A stretch of 64,000 bases of DNA from Streptomyces sp. NBC_01351 (GTDB lineage Bacteria > Actinomycetota > Actinomycetes > Streptomycetales > Streptomycetaceae), in NCBI RefSeq assembly GCF_036237315.1, contig NZ_CP108356.1, positions 5,585,501-5,649,500 on the forward strand. Direction: 5' to 3'. Position 1 is the stretch's first letter. Each line of letters begins with the position of its first letter. Below are positions 8,454 to 16,457 of the stretch, in pieces. The position numbers were made by a program, and so were the translations under genes. The notes under the pieces are model-generated. The model saw only the letters and a list, made by a program, of their open reading frames with translations, did no database searches and was not told the origin of the DNA.

Positions 8454-8514
8454 TCCGTGGCCCCGCCTGTGCCGGCCCCGCCTGTGGCGGCTCCGCCTGG
8501 GCCGCCGCGCCTGT
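8454..8514 (+). other. Short degenerate repeat tract after the ABC ATPase
   Basis: About three to four degenerate copies of a CCGCCTGTGCCGG-like unit lie directly after the ATPase stop, before the right inverted-repeat arm. No gene or clear terminator is seen. Confidence 0.5.
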
Positions 8515-8617
8515 GCCGGCCCGGCCGTGGCCGGGCGCGCGCCGGGGCGTCTCCTCGGGCGTCGAACGGTGCCAGGGGTCGGTGGGCCGAGGGGGGGTGC
8601 GTTCGACGCCCTGCGGG
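8515..8617 (-). repeat. Inverted repeat flanking the ABC ATPase gene, right arm
   Basis: Reverse complement of 7309-7409 except for a 2-nt difference in one G run. It is joined directly to the right 40-bp array. Confidence 0.92.
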
Positions 8618-8729
8618 GACGCCCCGCCGCACACCCGACCCCGTCCGGGCCTGCGGGGACGCCCCGCCGCACACCCGACCCCGTCCGGGCCTGCGGGGAC
8701 GCCCCGCCGCACACCCGACCCCGTCCGGT
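8610..8729. repeat. 40-bp tandem array, right (three near-identical units)
   Basis: Units at 8610-8649, 8650-8689 and 8690-8729 are identical except for the last base of the third. Each is the reverse complement of the left-array unit. The array ends exactly where the reading frame of the kinase remnant stops. Confidence 0.93.
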
Positions 8730-9025
8730 CACGCGAAGTGCCGTACGTCGTGCCCGCGTTCCCGTAGCCGGCCCACCGTCTCCGCGAAGTACCCCGGCAC
8801 CACCCCCGGGTGCCGCTCGGCCGCCAGGTCCAGCACCTCGAAGACGTCCTGGCGTCACGCCGGGTGGCCCTGGAAGTCCCCGCGCAGTGCGGGCGGGGGC
8901 ATCCGGTGCAGCCCGAAACCGACGTGCTCCGGACCGCACACCACGCTCTCCGCCAGCCGCCTGTGCCATGCGTACGCGGTCTGCGTCTTCCCGCCGCCGA
9001 AGGGGCCGTTCAGCCGTACGATCAC
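8729..9025 (-). pseudogene. Broken P-loop (AAA/kinase-like) gene
   Basis: From a GTG at 9025 the frame reads MIVRLNGPFGGGKTQTAYAW, a Walker A motif (GPFGGGKT) at the extreme N terminus. This is typical of small streptomycete AAA/nucleotide-kinase-like proteins of about 170-190 residues. A TGA at 8855-8857 interrupts the frame, at a position where a TGG (Trp) codon would fit (HPA-stop-RQDVFEVLD). The same frame continues for some 40 more family-like residues ending VGRLRERGHDVRHFA. It then stops at 8729-8731, where the 40-bp array begins, so the C-terminal third is missing. The start overlaps the lipoprotein stop by four bases (GTGA). A stop-codon loss and an array-linked truncation are the simplest reading; the original substrate is unknown. 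Confidence 0.75.
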
Positions 9026-9594
9026 CGGCCGGCCGCCGCCCACGGTCCGATCCCCAGCCTGCCCGTGTTCCCCAGGTCCACCGGCCGGCTCAGCGCCAGC
9101 GACACCCGCGGGGCGCCCGGTCGCGGCGTCACCTCCAGGACCCACCCCTCCACCGCCGGCGCCGTCGCGTCGGTCACCAGGTTCCGCCACACCACCGACA
9201 GCGAGGAGGCCTGCCCTGGTGCCAGCGTCACACGCTGCGGAGCGGCGTCCACGGCCGGCACCTGTGAGGTGATCGGCGCCGAGCCGTGCCCGACAGCCAC
9301 CTCCACCGGCCGGTGCGCCTTGTCGAGCAGCCGGATCTCGGGGTAGCCCTCCAGTACGTAGTCAGTCGCACCGCAGTTGACCAGCTCGTAGCCCTCCACC
9401 CGCAGCCCCATCGCCGCGTCCCCGGTCCCCTCGACGAGCCGCACCCCGCCCTCCGGGCACGCCTCCGCCGCGGGCGGCACCGCCGACACCGAAGGCCGCG
9501 CGGCCGCCGGCGCCGGCGCCGCCTCGCACCCCGTAGCCCCCAGCACCACGGCTCCCGCCACGACAACGCCCCGCACCCACCGCTTCATGCACAT
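9022..9594 (-). CDS. DUF4232-type secreted lipoprotein
   Basis: A 190-residue predicted lipoprotein. The N terminus MCMKRWVRGVVVAGAVVLGA has a charged n-region and a hydrophobic core, followed by TGC with the likely lipidated cysteine at about 23. An Ala/Pro-rich linker follows. The mature domain has the DUF4232 look, with conserved GYELVNCGATDYVLEGYPEI near the middle and an AVDAAPQRVTLAPGQASSLSV strand region. The function of the domain is unknown. The ATG at 9588, two codons on, is an equally good start. Its stop overlaps the start of the kinase remnant, so the two were once translated together. The lipobox is not canonical (no Leu at -3), which lowers certainty about lipidation. Confidence 0.8.
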   Translation of the reverse strand: MCMKRWVRGVVVAGAVVLGATGCEAAPAPAAARPSVSAVPPAAEACPEGGVRLVEGTGDAAMGLRVEGYELVNCGATDYVLEGYPEIRLLDKAHRPVEVAVGHGSAPITSQVPAVDAAPQRVTLAPGQASSLSVVWRNLVTDATAPAVEGWVLEVTPRPGAPRVSLALSRPVDLGNTGRLGIGPWAAAGR

Positions 9595-9674
9595 GCCCCC
9601 GACCCTACGACCGCGGGCCACTTGCCCCGGATTGGCCCGCCTCCACCGCCCCCGGCAACGCCTACCGTGCCCCC

Positions 9675-11072
9675 ATGGACGGAATGGACCCCACGCTCGC
9701 CGCAGACCTCGCCCGGCTCCCCGAGCTCCTCGAAGCCACCCGACGCGCCGCCGCCGACGCGCTCGCCACCCTGGACGAGCGTGCCGTCGTACCGCCCGCT
9801 GCCCCAGCGCCGGACCCCGAGCCCCTCCCGGAGCGCGGCGACGGCACCGAGCAGGCCCTCGCCGCCTTCCGTGCGCGCTGGGAGCCCCGCCTGTCCGCCT
9901 CCGCCGGCCCCCGCTACCTCGGCTTCGTCACCGGCGGAGCCACCCCCGCCGCCCTCGCGGGGGACTGGCTGACCGCAGCCCACGACCAGAACTCCAACTC
10001 CGCCCTCGACGGCGGTGGCCAGGCCCTCGAACGCGAAACCGTCACCTGGCTCCGCGAGCTCTTCGGCCCCTCCGAAGCCCACACAGGCACCTTCGTCAGC
10101 GGCGCCACGATGTCCAACACCACCGGCCTCGCCATCGCCCGCGAATGGCTCGGCGAACGCCTCGGGGTCTCGCCGGCCGACGACGGCGCCGCTGCCCTCG
10201 GGCCCGTCCGGGTCCTCTCCGGCGCCCCCCACTCCTCCATCGCCAAGGGCCTCTCGGTCCTCGGCCTCGGCCGCAACTCCCTCGTCCCGGTCCCCACCCT
10301 CCCCGGCCGCGAGGCCGTCGACCCCGCGGCCCTCGACCGGGCCCTCGCCGACACGCCCGGCCCGGCCGTGGTCGTCGCCAACGCCGGCACCGTCAACACC
10401 GTCGATTTCGACGACCTCCGCGCCATCGCCGCCCTCCGCGAACGCCACGACTTCTGGCTGCACACCGACGCCGCCTTCGGCGCCTTCGCCGCCCTCTCCC
10501 CGGACCACGCCCACCTCACCGACGGCCTCGACGCCTCCGACTCCGTCTGCGTCGACCTCCACAAGTGGCTCAACGTCCCCTACGACAGTGCCGTCCAGTT
10601 CACCCGCCGCCGCGACCTGCAGGCCCGCGTCTTCCAGAACGCCGCCGCCTACCTCGGCCCCCTCGGCGAACACCCCGACCTGGTCCACCTCACCCCGGAG
10701 AACTCCCACCGACTGCGCGCCCTCGCCGCCTGGTTCACCCTGCGCGCCTACGGCCGCCGGGGTCACCGCGAGATCGTCGAACGCGACATCGCCTGCGCCC
10801 GCGCACTCGGCGAACGGCTCTCCGAAGACCCGGCCTTCCGCCTCCTCGCCCCGGTCCGCCTCAACGTGGTCTGCTTCACCCTCGCCGAGACCCCCACCCA
10901 GGCCCGCCTCACGGCCCTCCGCGAGGCCGTCTCCTCCGAGGTCTTCCTCACCCCGACCGTCTACGCGGGAACCCCCGCCCTGCGCGCGGCGTTCTCCAAC
11001 TGGCGTACCACGCAGGCGGACGTACGCCGGGCCGCCGAGGCCCTCCGTACGGCAGCGAAGGACCTCACATGA
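9675..11072 (+). CDS. PLP-dependent decarboxylase (group II family)
   Basis: A 465-residue fold-type I PLP enzyme of the group II amino acid decarboxylase family (aromatic amino acid or glutamate decarboxylase-like). Visible are TFVSGATMSNTTGLAIARE near residue 140, NAGTVNTVDFDD, HTDAAFGAF with the PLP-pyridine aspartate, and SVCVDLHKWLNVPYDS, in which Lys297 is the Schiff-base lysine. Length is in the family range. The substrate cannot be deduced. The gene overlaps the downstream HD-domain gene by four bases (ATGA), implying translational coupling. It is divergent from the lipoprotein gene, with about 80 bp for both promoters. Confidence 0.88.
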   Translation: MDGMDPTLAADLARLPELLEATRRAAADALATLDERAVVPPAAPAPDPEPLPERGDGTEQALAAFRARWEPRLSASAGPRYLGFVTGGATPAALAGDWLTAAHDQNSNSALDGGGQALERETVTWLRELFGPSEAHTGTFVSGATMSNTTGLAIAREWLGERLGVSPADDGAAALGPVRVLSGAPHSSIAKGLSVLGLGRNSLVPVPTLPGREAVDPAALDRALADTPGPAVVVANAGTVNTVDFDDLRAIAALRERHDFWLHTDAAFGAFAALSPDHAHLTDGLDASDSVCVDLHKWLNVPYDSAVQFTRRRDLQARVFQNAAAYLGPLGEHPDLVHLTPENSHRLRALAAWFTLRAYGRRGHREIVERDIACARALGERLSEDPAFRLLAPVRLNVVCFTLAETPTQARLTALREAVSSEVFLTPTVYAGTPALRAAFSNWRTTQADVRRAAEALRTAAKDLT

Positions 11073-11530
11073 CGGCGACCAGCCCCCTGCTGACCCTCCC
11101 CGAGGTCGAGGCCCTCGCGCGCGCCGCCCACGAGGGCCAGACCGACAAGGCCGGCCGGCCGTACGCGGAGCACCTCGCGGCCGTGGCCGAGGGCGTCCGC
11201 GCGCGCGGCGGCAGCCCCGAACAGCAGGCGGCCGCCTGGCTCCACGACGCCATCGAGGACGAGGCCCTCAGCCTCACCTGGCTGGATTCCGCCGCCCTCC
11301 CGCAGGCGGTGAAGGACATGGTCCTCGCGGTCACCAAGCGCCCCGGCGAACCGGTCGAGCAGTACACGGCGCGCATCCTCGCCATGCCGGGCGCCCTCCT
11401 GGTCAAGGAGGCCGACCTCGCGCACAACGCCGACCCCGCCCGCCTCTCCGTCCTGGACGCCCCCACCCGCGACCGTCTGTCCGCGAAGTACGCGTATGTC
11501 CGCTCCCTCTTGGGCCTCACCGCTCCCTGA
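11069..11530 (+). CDS. Small HD-domain phosphohydrolase (MESH1/SpoT-HD-like)
   Basis: A 153-residue stand-alone HD-domain protein. The motifs are A-x-x-x-H at AARAAHEGQ, the paired HD in AAWLHDAIEDE, and a later aspartate in KEADLAHNAD. This pattern resembles the hydrolase half of RelA/SpoT and the small Mesh1-type (p)ppGpp or nucleotide pyrophosphohydrolases. It starts with ATG overlapping the decarboxylase stop (ATGA). (p)ppGpp hydrolysis is inferred from the family only; other nucleotide substrates are possible. Confidence 0.85.
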   Translation: MTATSPLLTLPEVEALARAAHEGQTDKAGRPYAEHLAAVAEGVRARGGSPEQQAAAWLHDAIEDEALSLTWLDSAALPQAVKDMVLAVTKRPGEPVEQYTARILAMPGALLVKEADLAHNADPARLSVLDAPTRDRLSAKYAYVRSLLGLTAP

Positions 11531-11665
11531 CCGCACAAGCGGAACCACGGTGATTCGTCACGGGGCGGATAGCCGGGGCCGGTTGGTGGGAGGATGGTCC
11601 ATGTGGGGGTGTGCTTGGCCGTGCGCCCCGGGCCGACCAGGGGACGACCGAAGGTGTGATCAGTA

Positions 11666-11860
11666 GTGGCCATTTCGCTGTCAGTGGTGGTTCTGTTGGC
11701 GGTCATCCTGGTGGTGCTGATCCGCGGCAACCACATCAAGGCGGGCCCCGCCATCGTCGCGGCCCTCTTCGGCTTCTTCCTGGCGTCCAGCTCGATCGCG
11801 GACGACGTGAACCGCTTCCTGAACTCCCTCGCGACGATGATCGCGAACATCAAGCTCTAG
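11666..11860 (+). CDS. Small single-span membrane protein, 64 aa
   Basis: Not recognised functionally. The GTG at 11666 opens a 64-residue protein with a first hydrophobic helix (AISLSVVVLLAVILVVLI), a short basic loop GNHIKAG, a second hydrophobic stretch (PAIVAALFGFFLAS) and an amphipathic tail ending MIANIKL. It therefore has one or two membrane spans. Codon use is normal for the chromosome. It stands alone, 135 bp after the HD-domain gene, and is probably separately transcribed. It resembles small conserved streptomycete membrane proteins of unknown role. Confidence 0.7.
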   Translation: MAISLSVVVLLAVILVVLIRGNHIKAGPAIVAALFGFFLASSSIADDVNRFLNSLATMIANIKL

Positions 11861-11983
11861 CGAGCTCTCACCACACGTACGCCATGTCCGCATCGGCGCA
11901 GGGGCCAGGCCGAGAAAACCGGCTGAGGGGAGGCCCCGCCCCCGCCGTGCACCCGCCAGACGGGCACACAGCGGGCGCGTCCC

Positions 11984-12445
11984 TTAACGGCGTTGCCGGT
12001 AAGGCGTATAGATCGTCTGAGGTTCAGGTGGACGTGGCTGGCCTGGATCAAGCCGTGGCAGTTCGTACTCGGGAACGAGGAAGCTGCTGTACGTCTCCGG
12101 AGCGGAAGACTCGCCCCAGTACACGGCGCCGGCGACTACGAACCCGCCCAGCAAGCGCTCACCGAGGACGAAGGCCCGCGCGTCATGCCAAGAGCCCGGA
12201 ACTGCTTCGCGCAGTTCTGCCTCTTCCTCGCTGGACGCATCGCGGATGGTCAACGAGGGGTAGTGCGCCCGGACGGATAGGGCGCTGACGTTCTTGAAGA
12301 GCACTTCCAGCGTTGTCGAGAGGCCCCGCTCGTCGTTCTGGTGCCCTCTGAGCAGTAGCTGACTGTGTCCGATGATGTAGGTGAACAACCCGACAGGCCG
12401 CGCGAACTTCACTGGTAGATGGGTCAAATCGACCTGTGGAGTCAC
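11984..12445 (-). CDS. Hypothetical protein, 153 aa, accessory
   Basis: Function not recognised. It begins at a GTG (12445) with GGGAG about nine bases upstream. The protein opens MTPQVDLTHLPVKFARPVGL, then GLFTYIIGHSQLLLRGHQND, a hydrophilic middle rich in Glu, and a Pro-rich end (PEYELPRLDPGQPRPPEPQ). There is no signal peptide or clear membrane span. The local base composition is less GC-rich than the neighbours and codon bias is weaker, suggesting an acquired gene. It lies near the tRNA-Gly gene, a usual integration area, but no integrase or att repeat is visible. It is a real coding frame by RBS and length, with moderate certainty. Confidence 0.65.
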   Translation of the reverse strand: MTPQVDLTHLPVKFARPVGLFTYIIGHSQLLLRGHQNDERGLSTTLEVLFKNVSALSVRAHYPSLTIRDASSEEEAELREAVPGSWHDARAFVLGERLLGGFVVAGAVYWGESSAPETYSSFLVPEYELPRLDPGQPRPPEPQTIYTPYRQRR

Positions 12446-12724
12446 TACTTGGTCTCCCTGACCCGCGAGAAGGCCTGCGTCATCATCCTGGCACCTTACC
12501 CCTGAGGTACGAGCGCCCTCCGGAGATGAGCAAGGAAGAGTCAGAGGCAGGCCGCCAAAATCTCGAAGCCCCCGCGTTCACGCAGTGTGAGGTACCCACA
12601 GCACTGGCACCGATACGGGCCGTTTTCAGGTCCGCCATAGGTGTTCATGAAGGGTTCCGGCACGACTGCATCTTCACTCCCGTGTCACGCATTGAACGCG
12701 GGCCTCTGACAGGCCCCGGGAACG
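12446..12724. other. Intergenic region upstream of the tRNA-Gly terminator
   Basis: About 280 bp with lower GC and no convincing gene. Short open frames lack ribosome-binding sites and codon bias. It may be decayed accessory DNA next to the tRNA. Confidence 0.5.
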
Positions 12725-12769
12725 ACGAAGGGCCAGGTCGAGGAAACATCCTCTGACCTGGCCCTTCGT
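12725..12769 (-). terminator. Terminator of tRNA-Gly
   Basis: A 15-bp perfect outer stem (12725-12739 with 12755-12769) enclosing a second short GAGGA/TCCTC stem, immediately downstream of the minus-strand tRNA 3' end. Confidence 0.8.
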
Positions 12770-12776
12770 GCTTCAG

Positions 12777-12847
12777 AGCGGGTGACGGGAATCGAACCCG
12801 CGTAGCTAGTTTGGAAGACTAGTGCTCTACCATTGAGCTACACCCGC
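12777..12847 (-). tRNA. tRNA-Gly (TCC)
   Basis: On the minus strand a 71-nt cloverleaf is seen. The acceptor GCGGGTG pairs with CACCCGC, the anticodon loop CTTCCAA lies between CTAGT and ACTAG giving anticodon TCC, and the T arm contains GGTTCGATTCC. CCA is not encoded. Anticodon TCC reads GGA/GGG glycine codons. Confidence 0.95.
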
Positions 12848-13016
12848 AACGCGCGCGCCGCAGGTTACGAGGACCGCGGCACGGACAGCATCCTAGCGGG
12901 TCGTGAAGGCCGAGCGCACACCACATTCGAGCCCGTCGCGGAGAGTCGCCCACAAGTGGGCGGGAAACCCCGTGCATCGGAGCGTCTCCGGGCATGTACC
13001 CTACGTGTCGCACCGA

Positions 13017-13093
13017 CGGGGTGTGGCGCAGCTTGGTAGCGCGTCCGCTTTGGGAGCGGAAGGTCGTCGGTTCGAATCCGGCCACCCCGACCA
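13017..13093 (+). tRNA. tRNA-Pro (TGG), CCA encoded
   Basis: The acceptor CGGGGTG pairs with CACCCCG, the anticodon loop TTTGGGA gives anticodon TGG, and the T arm contains GGTTCGAATCC. The 3' CCA is encoded at 13091-13093. The gene lies 164 bp before trigger factor on the same strand. Confidence 0.95.
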
Positions 13094-13117
13094 TGAGATC
13101 TCGTTTGCAAGATCGCG

Positions 13118-13148
13118 TTGTGGGCTGATTGCCGCTTGCGGTTACTAT
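13118..13148 (+). promoter_or_regulatory. Possible tig promoter
   Basis: A TACTAT -10-like hexamer (13143-13148) lies about 108 bp before the tig start, with a TTGTGG -35-like hexamer at 13118-13123. The 19-bp spacing is long, so this is tentative. Confidence 0.35.
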
Positions 13149-13256
13149 GCAAGCTGCGTGCCCGTGTGTCTGATGTACCGGGCCCGATCCGCAGAACCGC
13201 TGAATCACAGCGAGACGGCGGAGACACCCAGCAGTCAGCCACAAGGAGACCAAACC

Positions 13257-14642
13257 GTGAAGAGCGCCGTGGAGACCCTGAACCCGACTCGGGTTCGGCT
13301 CACTGTTGAGGTGCCCTTCGAGGAGCTCAAGGACAGCCTCGACGCGGCGTACAAGAAGATCAACCAGCAGGTCACGGTGAAGGGCTTCCGCAAGGGCAAG
13401 ATCCCGAACCGGGTCATCGACCAGCGCTTCGGCCGCGGTGCGGTGCTGGAGGAGGCCGTCAACGACGCCCTCCCGAAGTTCTACACCGAGGCGGTCAACG
13501 AGGCCGACCTGAACCCGCTGGGCCAGCCCGAGGTCGACATCACGGAGCTGAAGGACGGCGAACTGCTGGCCTTCACCGCCGAGGTCGACGTCCGCCCCGA
13601 GATCGAGATCCCGGACTACTCCGGCATCGAGGTCGAGGTCGACGCGGTCGAGGTCTCGGACGAGGACGTCGAGAAGTCGGTCGAGCAGCTGCGCGGCCGC
13701 TTCGCGTCCACCAAGGACGTCGAGCGTGCGGCCGAGGACGGCGACGTCATCACCATCGACCTCGAGGCCAAGGTCGACGGCGAGGTGCTGCCCGACGGCG
13801 TCGCCTCCGACGTTTCCTACACCATCGGCTCGGGCGAGCTTCTCGAGGGCATCGACGAGGCCGTGAAGGGCCTGGAGGCCGGTGGCGAGGCCACCTTCAC
13901 CTCCCAGCTGAAGGGCGGCTCCGCCGAGGGCAAGGACGCCGAGGTCACCGTCAAGGTCACCAAGGTCTCCGCCCGTGAGCTGCCGGAGCTGGACGACGAG
14001 TTCGCGCAGATGGCGAGCGAGTTCGACAGCATCGAGGACCTCAAGGCGGACAGCCGCAAGCGCCTCGAGAACATGAAGCAGTACGACCAGGCCACGCAGG
14101 CCCAGGAGCGCGTCCTGGAGAAGCTGCTGGAGCTCGTCGAGGTCCCGATCCCCGAGAAGCTGCTCGCGGACGAGGTCCAGACCCGCAAGCACAACCTGGA
14201 GCACCACCAGCTCGGCCAGATGGGTCTGACCATCGAGAAGTACCTGGAGTTCCAGGGCAAGACGGTCGAGGAGTTCGACGCCGAGACCGCCGAGCAGGCG
14301 ATCAAGGGCATCAAGACCCAGTTCGTCCTCGACGCGCTGGTCAACAAGGAGAAGCTGGGCGTCAACCAGGAGGAGCTCACCGAGCACCTCATGCGCCGCG
14401 CCGCTTCCTCCGGCATGTCCCCCGACCAGTTCGCCCAGGCGGTCGTCGAGGGTGGCCAGGTCCCGATGCTGGTCGGCGAGGTCGCCCGCGGCAAGGCCCT
14501 CGCGGTCGTCGTCGAGGCCGCCAAGGTCACCGACACCAACGGTGAGGTCGTCGACCTGTCCGACGAGGACGAGGAGCAGGTCACCGAGACCGTCGAGGCC
14601 GCCACCGGCGAGACCGAGGTCGCGGCCGACGAGGCCAAGTAA
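13257..14642 (+). CDS. tig: Trigger factor, ribosome-associated chaperone
   Basis: A 461-residue chaperone and peptidyl-prolyl isomerase that binds the ribosomal exit tunnel and shelters nascent chains. The N-terminal domain carries the ribosome-docking loop GFRKGKIP at about residues 43-50. The FKBP-like PPIase domain occupies about 160-245, and a long helical C-terminal domain follows with an acidic end. The GTG at 13257 is fixed by AAGGAG eight bases upstream. In-frame sequence further upstream runs through tRNA-Pro and cannot be coding. It is followed by a hairpin terminator and then clpP1; the tig-clpP1-clpP2-clpX order is standard and links folding with proteolysis. Confidence 0.97.
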   Translation: MKSAVETLNPTRVRLTVEVPFEELKDSLDAAYKKINQQVTVKGFRKGKIPNRVIDQRFGRGAVLEEAVNDALPKFYTEAVNEADLNPLGQPEVDITELKDGELLAFTAEVDVRPEIEIPDYSGIEVEVDAVEVSDEDVEKSVEQLRGRFASTKDVERAAEDGDVITIDLEAKVDGEVLPDGVASDVSYTIGSGELLEGIDEAVKGLEAGGEATFTSQLKGGSAEGKDAEVTVKVTKVSARELPELDDEFAQMASEFDSIEDLKADSRKRLENMKQYDQATQAQERVLEKLLELVEVPIPEKLLADEVQTRKHNLEHHQLGQMGLTIEKYLEFQGKTVEEFDAETAEQAIKGIKTQFVLDALVNKEKLGVNQEELTEHLMRRAASSGMSPDQFAQAVVEGGQVPMLVGEVARGKALAVVVEAAKVTDTNGEVVDLSDEDEEQVTETVEAATGETEVAADEAK

Positions 14643-14668
14643 GGCCCCGTAGGACCCTGAGCAGTGCC

Positions 14669-14706
14669 CCGAAGGGCCCGTACGCAGCCGCGTACGGGCC
14701 CTTCGG
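14669..14706 (+). terminator. tig terminator
   Basis: A perfect 17-bp inverted repeat (14669-14685 with 14690-14706) with a 4-nt loop, 26 bp after the tig stop, with no U tract. Confidence 0.8.
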
Positions 14707-14754
14707 CATGGGCCCGTACGCGGCTCCCGCACGGGCCCCTGCAAGGCCTCCCTA

Positions 14755-14773
14755 CCTTGCGCTCCGAGCGAAC
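14755..14773 (+). promoter_or_regulatory. Putative ClgR operator upstream of clpP1
   Basis: An imperfect palindrome TTGCGCTCCGAGCGAAC lies about 175 bp upstream of the clpP1 start. It resembles the actinobacterial ClgR box (CGC-Y-N-A-N-R-GCG-W-W type, one mismatch by eye). ClgR activates clpP1P2 in Streptomyces, so the position is appropriate. The match is from memory of the consensus. Confidence 0.5.
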
Positions 14774-14947
14774 AGTTCGGGAAGCGGGATGGCGTTGTCC
14801 TACCTGCGCGTTAGGGTCCATGAATACGAGGGCACGTGAGTCCCTGGACTACCCGGACGCCGGCGGACCTGTCCGCTCCGGCCGGGCCGCGCCCCAGAAC
14901 GAGACGCTGAGACGGCACATGGCCGTCGGAGACGAGCAGGTGGATAC

Positions 14948-15565
14948 GTGACGAATCTGAAGCCTTACGCCGCGGGTGAGCCGTCCATCGGTGGCGGCCT
15001 CGGCGACCATGTCTACAACCGGCTGCTCGGCGAGCGCATCATCTTCCTCGGCCAGCAGGTCGACGACGAGATCGCCAACAAGATCACGGCGCAGCTCCTC
15101 CTCCTGGCTGCCGAGCCCGAGAAGGACATCTACCTCTACATCAACAGCCCGGGTGGCTCCGTGACGGCGGGCATGGCGGTCTACGACACCATGCAGTACA
15201 TCCCGAACGACGTCGTCACCATCGGCATGGGCATGGCCGCCTCCATGGGCCAGTTCCTGCTGACCGGTGGTGCCAAGGGCAAGCGCTTCGCCCTGCCGAA
15301 CACCGACATCCTGATGCACCAGGGCTCCGCCGGCATCGGTGGTACCGCGTCGGACATCAAGATCCAGGCCCAGTACCTGCTGCGCACCAAGCAGCGCATG
15401 GCCGAGATCACCGCGTTCCACTCGGGCCAGACCGTGGAGGCGATCATCCGCGACGGTGACCGCGACCGCTGGTTCACCGCCGAGGAGGCCAAGGACTACG
15501 GCCTCATCGACGAGATCATCTCGGCCGCGTCCAACGTGCCGGGCGGCGGCGGCACCGGGGCCTGA
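14948..15565 (+). CDS. clpP1: ATP-dependent Clp protease proteolytic subunit ClpP1
   Basis: A 205-residue serine peptidase that forms the ClpP barrel and degrades unfolded substrates delivered by ClpX or ClpC. The catalytic triad is visible: Ser99 in [11 protein letters not shown], His124 in ILMHQGS, and an Asp in the [13 protein letters not shown] segment. [20 protein letters not shown] is the handle region. GTG at 14948 is the chosen start; streptomycete ClpP1 starts vary by a few residues. It is the first gene of the clpP1-clpP2 operon, 57 bp before clpP2. ClgR regulation is likely (see the box upstream). Two non-identical ClpP subunits adjacent to each other are normal in actinobacteria. 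Confidence 0.96.
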   Translation: MTNLKPYAAGEPSIGGGLGDHVYNRLLGERIIFLGQQVDDEIANKITAQLLLLAAEPEKDIYLYINSPGGSVTAGMAVYDTMQYIPNDVVTIGMGMAASMGQFLLTGGAKGKRFALPNTDILMHQGSAGIGGTASDIKIQAQYLLRTKQRMAEITAFHSGQTVEAIIRDGDRDRWFTAEEAKDYGLIDEIISAASNVPGGGGTGA

Positions 15566-15622
15566 TCCCGGCTCCGACGCCAGCACGCAGCAGCCGACAG
15601 CCCGCAGAACGCCACCAGGACG

Positions 15623-16294
15623 GTGAACACCCAGATGCACATGAACAACCTCTCTCCCGCGAGCGGCCTCTACTCCGGCCCGCAGGTGGACAACCGCTAC
15701 GTCATCCCGCGCTTCGTCGAGCGCACCTCGCAGGGCGTGCGCGAGTACGACCCGTACGCGAAGCTCTTCGAGGAGCGCGTGATCTTCCTCGGCGTGCAGA
15801 TCGACGACGCCTCCGCCAACGACGTCATGGCGCAGCTGCTGTGCCTGGAGTCGATGGACCCGGACCGTGACATCTCGATCTACATCAACAGCCCCGGTGG
15901 TTCCTTCACCGCGCTGACGGCGATCTACGACACGATGCAGTTCGTGAAGCCGGACATCCAGACGGTCTGCATGGGCCAGGCGGCCTCCGCCGCCGCGGTC
16001 CTGCTCGCCGCCGGTACCCCCGGCAAGCGCATGGCCCTGCCGAACGCCCGAGTGCTGATCCACCAGCCCTCCGGCGGTACCGGCCGCGAGCAGCTCTCCG
16101 ACCTGGAGATCGCGGCCAACGAGATCCTGCGCATGCGCGACCAGCTGGAGACCATGCTGGCCAAGCACTCGACGACGCCGATCGAGAAGATCCGCGACGA
16201 CATCGAGCGCGACAAGATCCTCACTGCCGAGGACGCTCTCGCGTACGGCCTGATCGACCAGATCATCTCCACGCGCAAGAGCAGCAAGAGCTAG
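15623..16294 (+). CDS. clpP2: ATP-dependent Clp protease proteolytic subunit ClpP2
   Basis: A 223-residue ClpP paralogue with a longer N-terminal propeptide-like region (about 40 residues before the core). Ser122 sits in [13 protein letters not shown] and His147 in VLIHQPSGG; a late Asp lies in [15 protein letters not shown]. In actinobacteria ClpP1 and ClpP2 form a mixed tetradecamer, with ClpP2 providing the docking face for ATPases. It starts at GTG 15623. It is co-transcribed with clpP1 and separated from clpX by a hairpin at 16363-16384. Confidence 0.96.
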   Translation: MNTQMHMNNLSPASGLYSGPQVDNRYVIPRFVERTSQGVREYDPYAKLFEERVIFLGVQIDDASANDVMAQLLCLESMDPDRDISIYINSPGGSFTALTAIYDTMQFVKPDIQTVCMGQAASAAAVLLAAGTPGKRMALPNARVLIHQPSGGTGREQLSDLEIAANEILRMRDQLETMLAKHSTTPIEKIRDDIERDKILTAEDALAYGLIDQIISTRKSSKS

Positions 16295-16362
16295 CAAGGC
16301 CCGATCCTTGCCGTCATTCGGCGTGGGCACGCCGCCGGATTCGGCGATGTGAACCACGTCAA

Positions 16363-16384
16363 GGGGGCCCCGCACGGGGCCCCC
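16363..16384 (+). terminator. Hairpin between clpP2 and clpX
   Basis: A perfect 9-bp GC stem (GGGGGCCCC with GGGGCCCCC, GCAC loop) without a U tract. It probably terminates or attenuates transcription before clpX. Confidence 0.65.
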
Positions 16385-16457
16385 GGCAAGGTACCGTCGG
16401 ATATGAGGCACCAGGAGCGCTGAACCAAGCGTCTCCCAGGCGAAGGGGAAGCACCTC

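Noticed and set aside
12436..12756. Plus-strand 106-codon frame upstream of tRNA-Gly
   Set aside because: No ribosome-binding site, no codon bias, and it overlaps the terminator of the tRNA and the start of the opposite gene.
12819..14744. A 641-codon minus-strand open frame opposite trigger factor
   Set aside because: It runs through tRNA-Pro and the whole of tig and has a Leu/Asp/Val-rich low-complexity translation, an antisense artefact.
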